Notes: a model not told the origin generated them from the letters alone. A stretch of DNA of 22,121 nt from Stereocaulon alpinum (GCA_018257865.1 JAEUBA010000223.1:1-22121), one strand, 5' to 3'. Positions 10,691 to 20,010 are shown, numbered from the stretch's first letter. Made by a program: numbers and translations.

Positions 10691-12861
10691 GGTAGCTCTA
10701 CTACCTTTAGCTCTACCTTATACTTAGGCTTCTTTATCTTTAGGGTTTTTATTATTAGTTCTACTTTAATAGGGAGTCTAGACTAAAAAAGCTATTCCTT
10801 AGTAAATTAGTACTATATTAGAAATCCTAACTAAACTAGCTATCTCGCTACTACCCTTATACTATTAACTTTAGCTAGTATAGTCCTAATATTATAAGTC
10901 CCTACCTCCTTAATAAGTTCTCTTTAAGTATCGCTAAGCTTTAGGTAGTATAAGAGAATATACTTTATATCCTAATTTCTCTAACTATAGCTATAGCGAG
11001 TGCTATAAATCCTTAGTACTTTCGCTTTATATAAGAAGTAGTTAAACCTATTCTTATTACTTTAGAGTTAGACTACTATCGAGCTTTCTACCTTCCTTAG
11101 TTTTAGGTAGTAGTTATACCTATCTCTAAATAACGCCTCCTTTTAAGCGGGTATATAAGAGTATTTAGGGATAATCTCTTTATATACCTCCTACTACTTA
11201 GTCTACTTTACTATTACCTAACTCCTTACTTTCTTAGCTAGGATACCTATATCTTAGTATTCCTTAATATCTATTTCTAGGTTATACTAATACGCTTTCT
11301 ACCTTATTATTATTAATACTTAGTCCTAATTCTTCGCTTTAAGCTCCTAAAGGGCCTATACCTCCTTCTCTAATAATAGGGTAAGGCGTATTAAGCGCGC
11401 CCTCCCTCTTTTTCCCTATAGTCTCTAACGGATTATACGGTTACCTTTAATTATTAGGTTATAGATTCCCCTTAGTACTTAATATCTTATAATTAGAATA
11501 TCTAACTAAGTTTAGATAGAAGGGATAACTACCTCTATCTTTAAGACTTAGACTAATATCGCTCTATATACTCTAAGTACTATCCTTAGATAGTTATTTT
11601 ATATTATCGCTAGCGTTATAATATACTTTCCTACTACTCCTAATTCTCTAGTAGGGGTATACTAGATTAGTACTATAAATATAAGTATAGGTCTTACTAC
11701 TATACTATATACTATCCTATATTTCTTAAATATAGCTCCCTAGGTTAATCCAGCTAGGTACTTAATCGCTTAGACTTAGGTAGCTACTTTTACCTTTACC
11801 TATACTATATAGGGGCCCTAACGGAGCTTAGTATTAATATATAGCCTAAGGACCCTAATACTTACCTCTAGTATAACCTCTATACTACTAAATTATACTA
11901 TCTCTTTTATATTAAACCTCTTAGGCGTTCGCGATAGATATACTAGTTTATACTTTTAGGGTATAAATATTACTCCGTATATTTCTACCTATATTAGATA
12001 GAGCTTATAGGCTTATTCTAGCTATCTATAATTTATTTCCGTCGATTTACTATATACTAGTAGGTATACGTTATCTATAAATCCTCCTACTTATACTAGG
12101 ATTTTTACTTTTAAGTATACTTTAATTAGTAGTATATTAAAGAAGAGAAATAGAATTAGTAATATAGGTAATCCTTATAGAATCCCTATCTCTATCGCCT
12201 CTACTAAGCTAGTTTTACCTCTTAGAGTAATTAATATCGCTCTATCTTTAAGGAAGCTTATAGTCTACTAAATAATTCCCTTAGAGATTCCTTTTATCTT
12301 TAGGTTATAGAGTAGCCTTTTATAGGATATATTATTAAATACCCCTACTATATTTAGTAATAGTAGGCTCGCTATATTATCTTTACCCTAGTTCTATATT
12401 ATATAGACTAAATCTATAATAGTCTCTAAGGCCGTTTCTACTAAGTATCTCTTTCTACCCCCTATCTAGTATTTTAGGAGTAGGTAATTCCTTTTAGCTA
12501 TTCTACTAAGACGTTTCGCTATTACTATCTCTAATACTTTCCTAAGTATATTTAGTAATATAATAGGCCGGTACGCCTTAGGCTCTAAATAGTTAGTCTT
12601 TTTTAGTTTCTTTAGTATTACTATATTCGCCTCCTAGAACTTCTTTAGGTAGTATCTATAGTCTAAGTATACTTAAAATATCCTTCTAAACGTCTCTATT
12701 ATCTTTACGTATACCGCTCTTAGGAACCTATTCGGGATCTTTAAGATCCCTAGGGCCTTATCCGCCGCTAGGTACTAGATCGCGTTCTTTACCTCCTTTA
12801 AGGTAATCTTACTATCTATCGCTATAGGTTCTAGGTAGTCGGCCCCCTCTATATCCGTTAG
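10690..12861 (-). pseudogene. LINE D ORF2: reverse transcriptase and C-terminal zinc motif relic
   Basis: Reading down the minus strand, a linker (LTDIEGADYLEP at about 12825-12860) leads into the reverse transcriptase, with catalytic box FIDN at 12070-12081 (expected FIDD; Asn replaces the second Asp). The post-RT thumb region includes KKYRKVYSIV-like sequence. The C-terminus at about 10930-11020 has YSYS*RN*DIKYILLYY, which un-mutates to the CxC...HILxxC motif common near the end of LINE ORF2 proteins. The register is the same from 12855 to 10971, so damage is by substitution and not by frameshift. Aligned with E it differs mainly by transitions. Confidence 0.87.
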
Positions 12862-13795
12862 GCGGCGAATTATCTATAGGTTGAACGCGTCCTACTTATC
12901 TAGGACCCTACGCCTATTTTACGTATATAGGGTATAGATTTAGGGTAGGTAAAGCCTTTCGCCTAAGCTAATTTATAGTTTACTCCTTAAGTATATCCTA
13001 TACTATATATACTAATATATATATCCGTCCTCTTAGGCTATATAGATAGTATCCTTTTATATACTCCTATAAACCTACGGCTATCTAGCTACTAAGTAAC
13101 TATCCGCTAGGGGTTAGAGCTTAGTAAAGGGGTAAGGTCTTTAGGGCTATATATATATACCTTAAGTCGCTTTAGGGTTAAAACTACTACGGTCGCTACT
13201 ATTATATACTACGCTTTATAAGCTCCTTATAGAAAGCTTATTTCGCGTTACCTATAAAGGTCTCCCTTAATAACTAACTATACTAGTATAGGCTAACTAT
13301 ATCTTATAAGAGTAGACGTATTTATATACCCTATAGCCCTAGCTATATATTTACTTAACTCTTACTAACTAAGTTCTTCTATAATATTATAGGCGGTATT
13401 ATATCTACTACTACCTTTACTCTTAGTAGCAGCTTTAGGCCTTAGTATAAGTAAGATACTCTATTACTTCTTTTCTATCCTTACTACCCTAACGCGCTGG
13501 TCGGTCTAATAAACTTAGAATAGGGTTAAGCCTAAGGGTATCCTATTATATAATTAAAATAATATTATATCTACTAGCTCTATAAGGCTAGCTTCGGGCC
13601 TAAATATAAATTAGGTAATTATATATTAGGTAGTTTTCCTATCTAATTTCCCTTATTACCGCTATTATTACGTTATACGAAGCCCACGCGTAAGCTTTAC
13701 CTAATATAATAACGGCGTAAGACTAATTAGCTCTCCTATAATAAGATAGAAGGTTCGTAGCTAGTACTACGTATAGGTTAATCTCGTCGCTAGCC
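12862..13795 (-). other. LINE D 5' segment, not shared with copy E
   Basis: These 930 bp lie between the 5' end of D and its reverse transcriptase region and have no counterpart in copy E. The 5' 75 bases carry the ribozyme-like fold. The part next to the RT, about 12862-13100, reads in the ORF2 register (GERLYLP, RRRVLDK*DAFNL) and looks coding. Nothing resembling an endonuclease was seen. The middle, about 13100-13700, has no feature I can name. It could be a replaced ORF2 N-terminus or the product of template switching. Confidence 0.55.
13722..13795 (-). ncRNA. HDV-like ribozyme relic at 5' end of LINE D
   Basis: Reading from 13795 down: P1 strand ggctagc (13795-13789), ACC (P3), a 7-nt loop tatacgt, AGT, then P1' actagct (13767-13761). 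acgaac follows, then P4 as ttctat/atagga around a 6-nt loop, then GAGCTAA containing a CNRA-type CTAA. Order and spacing match copies B and C. P4 differs in sequence from B and C but still pairs, which is covariation. P2 is weak (GAC/GTC plus neighbours) and P1 has one mismatch explained by TpG-to-TpA mutation, so this copy is probably inactive now. Confidence 0.62.
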
Positions 13796-13808
13796 GGGTA
13801 TTACGAAT
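13796..13808. repeat. Target-site duplication of LINE D, right copy
   Basis: The second copy of gggtattacgaat directly abuts the ggctagc 5' end of D. The G2 pol frame resumes at 13809. Confidence 0.92.
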
Positions 13809-14099
13809 ACTATAGTAGATATACTATCTTATAGGGAGTAAGATATTATACCTCTAAAAGCTTATAAACGCGTAATCTAAAGCTAGTAACTCCTCCTAAA
13901 TAAGAAGGTTAACCTTTAAATACTAAAAAAGGTCGCTATCTCCTCCCTTACTATCTATCTAAACTATAACTTAGTCTAAGTTATAGAAAAGGTTAAGCTA
14001 TTACCTATAGCTACGCTAATAGACCCTAAAGAGCTAGAAGAGTACCTAAAAGGCGAAGCGCCTAATCCCGCCTTAGTAACTATATATAATATTAAGGGC
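13809..14099 (+). pseudogene. G2 pol part 2: RNase H-integrase linker relic
   Basis: This continues the G2 polyprotein in register after LINE D. It opens with TIVDILSYRE, which un-mutates to the TVADALSRRE motif that ends gypsy RNase H and leads to the integrase. It goes on through a Leu/Lys-rich linker to PALVTIYNIKG at 14099, where SINE-like copy B is inserted. After removal of B and one 14-bp repeat the frame continues at 15303. Confidence 0.88.
14086..14099. repeat. Target-site duplication of SINE-like copy B, left copy
   Basis: The 14-bp sequence ataatattaagggc recurs at 15289-15302 (the match extends to 16 bp if two bases of tail are counted). It ends exactly one base before the ggctagc start of B, which fixes the 5' end of the element to the base. 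Confidence 0.93.
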
Positions 14100-14173
14100 G
14101 GCTAGCGATAGAGATATACCTGTACGCAGTGCTGGCTACGAACCTGAATACCTATTCAGAGCTGAGATATCTC
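14100..14173 (+). ncRNA. HDV-like self-cleaving ribozyme at 5' end of copy B
   Basis: The 74 nt fold as a nested double pseudoknot. P1 is ggctagc (14100-14106) with gctggct (14131-14137), 7 bp with a G-U wobble at the first base as in HDV. P2 is gagatat (14111-14117) with atatctc (14167-14173). P3 is acc/agt (14118-14120, 14128-14130; the A-C pair is G-C in copy C) closing a 7-nt L3 tgtacgc. P1.1 may be cg/cg (14125-14126 with 14139-14140). P4 is ctgaat/attcag (14144-14149, 14154-14159). J4/2 holds CTGA at 14162-14165, the CNRA motif whose C would be catalytic. Predicted cleavage falls just before 14100, exactly at the element boundary. Confidence 0.8.
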
Positions 14174-14470
14174 CCCTAATATATTGCAGGTTGAATAATA
14201 TTAAGACGTCGCGTAGTTGCTGAGAACTCTATATAGAGTTTTTCGGGTAATACGATAATACCTACCCTAACTCTACTATAACTATTATACCTCCCCTACG
14301 ATCGAGACTAGATAGTAAGAATTAGTATTAGGTGTAGTATCTTAGCCTAATAAGTAAAGAGTATAGGCAATACCTACCTAGCCGTTAATTTAAAAAATCT
14401 AATATCTACGTACGCTTAATACGTATCCACTAGTTAAGACTAACGCGCAGTCTATCCTAAAGGAAGGCTA
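14174..14470 (+). other. Copy B 5' region between ribozyme and putative frame
   Basis: About 300 bp conserved between copies B and C, with no recognised gene. It retains scattered CpA/TpG sites (gcaggttga, gttgctgag). It may be a 5' UTR or promoter region of the SINE-like element; no A-box/B-box pair was convincing. Confidence 0.4.
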
Positions 14471-15097
14471 GGGTTATAGGTATATAGGACTAAGAGAAGG
14501 ATATACTAAGTTATAAATTAGAAGGTATATTTTAGAAAAGGACGGCCCCTATCTAAGTAGCTAGGCGAGCCTTTAGTATAAGCAGCGCCGTATAACTATA
14601 ATTATAAGCTAAAGGGTTAGCTCCCCCCTAAAGTAAAGTATATAAGGATAGAAGTAAGTACTATCTAATATAACCAGCGGGATATTATACTATCCGATTC
14701 TTTATATAAGTATAGGCCTCCTAGGCGGTATATATAGCTTCCCCCCTTTCTCATATCCTTAACCAGTAAACCACCGAATAGCCAAATCCGGTACTACTAC
14801 GGACACTAATAAACACTACTAATCAGCGCTAATAACTCGAACCCTTACAGGACGGCTATACACCCCCTCCTCCCCCCCCCCCATATTAATACAGTAAAGG
14901 TCAAAGAAAGTTATAGGGCGCTCAGCGCTATAATAAAGTCGAAGGATATAGAAGAATATAGCAGGGTCCTTAAGAGCTAAGTATAATACGAAGGGCGTGT
15001 GTTATAGTTAGTATTAGAAATAATGTTATAGAGCGCTTAGCATAATATTAAAGAATATAGTTAAGAGTTACCGGTGTTAAGGAGGCCTAGGGTATAA
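14471..15097 (+). pseudogene. Putative small ORF inside SINE-like copy B
   Basis: One register stays free of TGA from at least 14471 to 15097, with all internal stops of the TAA/TAG type expected from RIP. It reads like protein around KESYRALSAIIKSKDIEEYS, with a short poly-Pro run from the C tract (14863-14881), and ends LPVLRRPRV. The terminal codon is TAA here and in A but TGA in copy C (21250-21252), consistent with an ancestral TGA stop. All three copies keep the same register with no indel, including across the C tract. The length is about 209 codons. I do not recognise the protein and the true start is unknown. If real, the element is more than a simple SINE. Confidence 0.4.
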
Positions 15098-15288
15098 TCC
15101 CTAGACCAAAAGCAATTATATTATTAAGGATAAGCGGGAGTTTTTATCTAGGCACTATGCTATAGTTTCTCTTACGGCTAGGAAAGGCACACTACGTATA
15201 CCATCTACTGGTTTCACAAATAATATAATAGAACACCCTTATTAGTATATATAGATACTAGAATAGGCGTATAAACCAATCAATCAAT

Positions 15289-15302
15289 ATAATATTAAGG
15301 GC
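15289..15302. repeat. Target-site duplication of SINE-like copy B, right copy
   Basis: The second copy of ataatattaagggc follows the (caat)3 tail directly. G2 integrase coding sequence resumes at 15303 in the register that stopped at 14099. Confidence 0.93.
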
Positions 15303-15988
15303 TATAATATTATTAACTAGGTAATTAACGCTAATAAGAACTCGCTAGAGCTAAAACCCCTATATAAGTAAGCCTAAAATAACTACCTTAACTATAACCT
15401 AAACTATAGTAAGCTATACTTTTAAGGTAGACTTAAGGTACTAATAAAGCTACTAAAGCTATAGATATCTTTAATCCGCTATATCTATACCTAGCTAGCT
15501 ATCGCGTATATAGGGATTAGTAAGGTTAAGATAATCCTATTTAGATAGTACTACTAGAGGAATATTAGAAATAATATAGTATAGTATATCGCTAATTATA
15601 GCTATACTTATATAAAGGCTTATAGGGATAAGACCCTAAGCTTCCTAAAGCCCTTAGAGATTCTAGCCTATCTATATTAGTACTTAACTATAGACTTTAC
15701 TAAGCTACCGCTAGACGAGGCTAGCTATAACTTTACTTTTATAGTTATAGACTAACTATTAAAGAAATCTCTCTTAGTACTATACTATAAAACTATTACA
15801 GCTAAAGGGATAGCTAAGTTATTCCTAACTTATTAGACCTACTACTAGGGTATACCCGACTCTATTATATTAGATTAAGGGGTATAGTTTATATTAACTT
15901 TCTAAAAGGAGTACTACTATATCTTAGGTACTAAGGTAAAGCTAATAATATCCTATAATCTAAATATCGACGGCTAAACGGAGATTAT
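15303..15988 (+). pseudogene. G2 pol part 3: integrase relic
   Basis: This is the integrase of G2, continuing in frame from 14099. A zinc-binding HHCC region is followed by the catalytic core: first Asp in TIDFTKLPLDEA (15693-15695), second Asp in LD*GV*F (15873-15875), and the Glu in DG*TE intact as GAG at 15981-15983. The CxxC cysteines of the zinc region have become Tyr (NYSYT). The coding sequence stops two bases into the codon after this Glu block, where the G3 LTR begins at 15989. The rest of the integrase must lie beyond G3, outside the window. Confidence 0.88.
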
Positions 15989-16212
15989 TGTTAGGGGCCG
16001 GCCTAGAGCGAGTTATAGGGGTGTTATTAGACTAGGAGAATAAATCTAAGGAAGGAAAGCTATATATATAGAGCGTGTGTATAATATATTAGGGACGCGG
16101 CTTAGTAGGCGCTAAGGCTAAAGGGGCCTAGCGTTAGGCCTAGGCTAAGATATATAAATACTAGTAAGTAATAAAGGACTAGTAATTAATAAAAGGCTAG
16201 CCTATAATATCA
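15989..16212 (-). repeat. G3 3' LTR
   Basis: In the element orientation this 224-bp segment starts TGATATTATAGG just after a G-rich tract and ends CCGGCCCCTAACA, giving canonical TG...CA ends. The outer end abuts G2 integrase coding sequence; attat (15984-15988) is the candidate 5-bp target duplication, whose partner would be beyond the window. The partner LTR is not present, so the call rests on ends, polypurine tract and position. Confidence 0.72.
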
Positions 16213-16225
16213 CCCCCCCTCTTAA
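16213..16225 (-). other. G3 polypurine tract
   Basis: On the minus strand this reads cttaagagggggg directly before the TG of the LTR. It is the expected position and composition of the plus-strand primer of an LTR retrotransposon. Confidence 0.7.
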
Positions 16226-16231
16226 GAAAGT

Positions 16232-18460
16232 ATTAACCCTAATATATATAAGTAGTCTCCTATTAGCTAGGACTGCTAGGCTTTCTAGGGTAGCAGCGGT
16301 AGAAATCTATAACGATATTAGCTACGTTCTCGAATTTATTACTATCCGTATTATACTATTAACGGTTAGGTTGCCCTTCGTCTTTCTATTAGACGCAGAA
16401 CTACAGCCGGCGGTTTTTACTTATCTATTAGGCGTCTAGTATCTTATCTAGTTCCTACTCCTCTTTATTATTAACGATTACCGGCCCTAGCGGTTCGGCG
16501 CGTTATCTAAGCAGGGGATCGCTCGCAGCCTTACGTAATAGGCTAGGGTAGAATATATTATAGATTTATATACTTACTAGGAGCTTTAGGCGGTAGGAAT
16601 ATCCTACTTTCTCTATAACTTTAAATAGCCCTAGTATTTTATCGTCTAGCTTCTTACTCAGCTATACTATAGTAATATTTCTACTAAATAGGAAGACTAA
16701 ATCTCCTACTTCGTAGGATATATTAGATTAGTAGCGATTCGCCTAGTCTATTATATACTTACGGCTCTAAGCGGACTACTCCGTAATAAATTCTAATATA
16801 TCTACTATTTTATCCGTAATATCGTTTACCTTAGCAGCCTACGTCCTTTTCTAAGCGGAAGGGCTAGGCTCTACTAGCGGCGAGAAAGATATATAAGGAT
16901 AGAAGCCTTTATTAGCGAAGAAGGGAGATATACTAGTAGCGTTAGCGATAGTATTATTATTAGCGAATTCTACGATTAGTAGCTAACGGGCCTAATCGTC
17001 CTATATATAGGAGTAATAAGTCCTCAGTAGCCGCTTAATATCTTAATTAGCCCTTTCAGTCTATCTATTAGTTTCCGGGTAGAACGCTGTAGATAGCTTC
17101 ACCTTAATTCGTAATCGTTCGTATAGTACCCTCTATACTAATAAGACGAACTATAGACCTTAGTCTAATATAATTAAGTTAGGTAGACTATAGGTACGGA
17201 AGACGTAGTTAAGTAAGATATCTACTATAGCCTCTATAGAGGTTCCCTTATTAGTAGTAGTATATAGGGCGTAGTAGCGTTCCTTAGTAAAGCAGTCTAC
17301 TAGTATATAAATAGCGTTGCGGTTATCCGAAATAGGGAGACCTATAATAAAGTCTATTAAGATATCTTACTAACGCTATTCCGGAGTCGGTAGGGGTTAT
17401 AGAAGTCTATTATACTAATCCCTTAATACCTTACTTCTTTAGTATATATAGTAGTTACGGATATAGCGTACTACTTCCTCTTTTATACCTAGCTAGTAGA
17501 ATTAACGCTTTAGAACCTCTAGTATACGGTCTCTTCCTAGGTAACCGCTTACGGGGAGATTATAGCTTTCCTTTATAAGCTTAATATAAAGCTCTAGTAA
17601 GGCGGGGACCTAGAGGCGTTCTTTATAGAAGAGGGTATAATAGCGTTAGGAGTAGTACCTTAGATTAATACCCTTAAAGATCTAGGTAGGATTCTTCTTA
17701 ATAGCCTCTCGCAGCTATATATAGTCCTTATTATCCTAATTAGCTAACGTAATTCTAGCGTAGAGAGGTAAGTCCTTATCTATTAGTATATTAATTTACT
17801 CCTCCGTAGGCTTACCCCCCTCCTTAACTAAGAAGGTTAGATTATAGCCTTAGAAATACTTAGGTAATAGTAGTATATAATACTAGTACTTTAGACGTAA
17901 GTCGTCCTTATTAGTAGGTACTAAGTTAGGTAACCTAGTTAGGGTATCTACTTTCCTATTTAACTTCCTAGTATAGTATATAATCTTAAAGTTATAGTCT
18001 ACTAACTTCTTAGCCTATCTAGCTTAACGGCGGGTAAACTCCTTTATCTATATAAAGTACTCTAAGCTTTTATAGTCGGTAAAGATCTAAATTAGGATAT
18101 TAGTTAACTTAAGTTTAGGGCGCTAGTACTTTAGATAGCGAACTATTACTAGTAGTTCCTTATTATAAATCTTATAGTTATATTCTACTAGTAGTAAGTT
18201 CTTACTATAGAATATAACTAGATATAGTACTCTATTATTATCCGCTTATAATAATACTCTACTATTAACGTAGTCTAAGGAGTCTATCTCCAGCACTGCT
18301 AGTTAAAATCTTTTATAGTACCTTAGTACTAAGGTACTAGTTACTAAATCCTTTATCTCTTTAAAGGCTAATTAATATACTTTAGACTAACGGAAAGGGT
18401 AATCTTTCTTAGTAAGCGCTACTAGTAGTTTTACCGTTTTTAAGAAGTCCTTAATAAATT
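16232..18460 (-). pseudogene. G3 pol, distal part: RNase H, integrase and chromodomain relic
   Basis: Reading down the minus strand: RNase H at about 18450-17950 (YNKELLVIV, FTDYKSLEYF, ending near KVDTLTR). Next is the integrase zinc region (CxxC now Tyr), then the core at about 17400-16900 with IDFI-GLPIS, ILD*GL*F, and FYPETNR*TE in which the Glu remains. ANNNTIANATSISPFF follows, then a SYEVGDLVFL/GLFKVIEKVG C-terminal domain. A chromodomain lies at about 16480-16270 (ELDKILDA, then FCV**KDEGQPNR**YN, then DFYR). The Gln/Trp codons are stops. The chromodomain would target heterochromatin in this class of element (family knowledge). The stop is uncertain, placed just before the polypurine tract. 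Confidence 0.88.
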
Positions 18461-20010
18461 AATAGTAGAAGTTATAGAAGCTAATAAATACTTATACCTC
18501 TTTTAGGTAGGTAGGGGATTTCTAGTTAGCGACTACTTTAACTTTATTAGGATCTATTCTTAGTCTACTAGTAGATACTATTAATCCCAAAAACTTCGTT
18601 TCTTATATATAGAATTCGTATTTATTAATATCTACCTAAAGGCCTACTTCGCGCAGTTATATAAGGCCCTTCCTAATATACTCTTAGTACTCCTTCTTAG
18701 TCTTACTATAAATTAGGATATTATCTAAGTATACTTAGCAGAAGTTATTAAGATACTTAAATAAAGTATTATTTATATATTACTAGTAGGAGGTAGGACC
18801 TCCTATTAGTCTAAAAGGTAATATATAGTATTTAAACGCTCTAAAAGAAGTAGTAAAGGTAGTATAGTCCTTACTATCTAGATATATTCGGAGCTTATTA
18901 AATATAGTAATAATATCGAGCTTAGTAAGGTACTTATAACCTACTATATAAGCTAAGGCTTCTTTAATTAATAGAATTAGATATTAGTTCCGAATTATAA
19001 TTATATTAAGTCTACGGTAGTCTACGTAGAATCTTAAGCTGCTATCCTTCTTCTATATAAATAATATAGGGGACGCGTATAGAGCGGTACTTAGTAAGAT
19101 AAAGCCCTTCTTTAGGTTCTCTTTAAGATATTCTTTTACCTTTTATAACTTAAAGCTAGATATTAGGTATAGTCGGCTCTATAGTAGCTTCTTCCCTAGC
19201 TCTAATTTAATCTTATAATTATATAGTTGATACGGAGGGAGCTCTTTTACCTTCTCTTTATTAAAGATATTAATTAAGTTATAGTACTCCTTTAGGAGCT
19301 TCTTCTTAATATTATCTTTAGTATAGATAGTAGTCTCGCGTATTACTTCCGTAGGGCCGTCTTTTCTTAGTTTACGTTCTATTCTAGTAAGGGTTATAGA
19401 GAAGTACTAAACTTAATACTTCTTTAGATTCTAGGCTAGTAGGTGGAAGGCTGCTATACTAATTTAACTAATATCTAACGCCTTATTTTCTTTAGGTAGG
19501 GGAGGAGTAGGCTAAGGGGTACTAGCCTTCTTTAGCTTAGGTTTTTCTAAAGCGATCTTAGTAGGCTTTACTAGCTTTAAGGTAGTTAATTTAGCTTTAA
19601 CTCCTAGACTAGAGGTAGGTAGCTTAGGCGTAGGTATACTAGTATAGTTATAACGCCCTAGTATACAGATAATATAATTATCTACTATATCTAGTAGGAC
19701 CTTATACTTATTTATCTATAGCTTACTAAGGATAATATATTAATTACCTAAGTTAGTAATAAGTATAGGTATAGTAGACTCTATATAATTACTAACTTAT
19801 ATAGAAGGATAGATTACGTAGGTAATAGGCTTCCTTCTTATCTTACTATTATATCCGTAAAGGTATCAGGGTTTAGAAAGGGGAATAGGGATAATATTAA
19901 GGGTATTAGAAAGGATTTATACTTCTTTTTTATTAATAAATAAGTATATAGTAGTACTAGTATTAGTAAGAGCTTTAGATTTATATTCCTTATCCTAAGC
20001 TATTAAGGTA
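18461..20010 (-). pseudogene. G3 pol, proximal part: protease and reverse transcriptase relic
   Basis: The protease active site reads ALTNTSTTIYLFIN near 19932-19975, which un-mutates to ALADTGATTYLFIN (the D-T/S-G-A motif), so its catalytic Asp is now Asn. A second protease-like block, ITNLGN then L*INKYKVLLD, follows at about 19700-19790. The RT lies at about 19200-18470: YKYLTKLDIITIFNK, YTTFTTSFRAFKY, LPFRLIGGPTSY, and catalytic box YLDN at 18720-18731 (expected YLDD). FLGLIVS and SFYNFYY*FIKDF follow, as is typical for gypsy RT. Protease and RT are in one register. The gag frame is in the +1 register relative to it, that is, pol is -1 to gag. Confidence 0.9.

Larger units (their letters stand above)
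10436..13795 (-). mobile_element. LINE copy D with complete ends and a 13-bp target duplication
   Basis: This 3,360-bp non-LTR element is read on the minus strand. Its 5' end, at 13795, starts ggctagc, the same start as the SINE-like copies B and C. Its 3' end, at 10436, carries the last 57 bp shared with those copies plus a CAAT-type tail. The flanking 13-bp duplication is typical of target-primed reverse transcription. It lacks ORF1 and the endonuclease domain of copy E. A different 5' segment (12862-13795) is joined to the ORF2 reverse transcriptase region. It is therefore either an internally rearranged derivative or a distinct short subfamily. Confidence 0.9.
14100..15288 (+). mobile_element. 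SINE-like element copy B, complete
   Basis: This 1,189-bp repeat is complete, with a 5' end ggctagc and a 3' (caat)3 tail, flanked by a 14-bp target duplication. It has no reverse transcriptase. It shares its 5' ribozyme-like module and last 57 bp with LINE D, so it is best explained as a non-autonomous partner moved by that LINE. No tRNA-, 7SL- or 5S-like head was recognised. A second complete copy is C (20255-21443) and a 3' half is A (1-590). B keeps many CpA/TpG sites lost in A, so it suffered less RIP or is younger. Confidence 0.9.
7070..15988 (+). mobile_element. Ty3/gypsy element G2, split by three insertions
   Basis: G2 is a plus-strand LTR retrotransposon made of leader or LTR, gag-like frame, protease-like region, RT, RNase H and integrase. 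It is split by LINE D (10436-13795), by SINE-like copy B (14100-15288), and by G3, whose LTR starts at 15989. Skipping D and B together with one copy of each target duplication restores one continuous pol register: 10435 joins 13809, and 14099 joins 15303. The remainder of the integrase and the 3' LTR must lie beyond G3, outside the window. The left boundary is tentative. Confidence 0.85.

Noticed and set aside
14113..14190. tRNA-derived head (A-box/B-box) at the start of the SINE-like unit.
   Set aside because: ggttgaat and ggttcg-like strings occur, but there is no cloverleaf or correctly spaced A-box. The segment is explained better by the ribozyme fold.
14863..14881. C-rich tract as an i-motif or G-quadruplex regulatory element.
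   Set aside because: It is one tract without the four separated runs needed. It sits in a possible Pro codon run and is conserved in length in all three copies, so coding or neutral explanations suffice.
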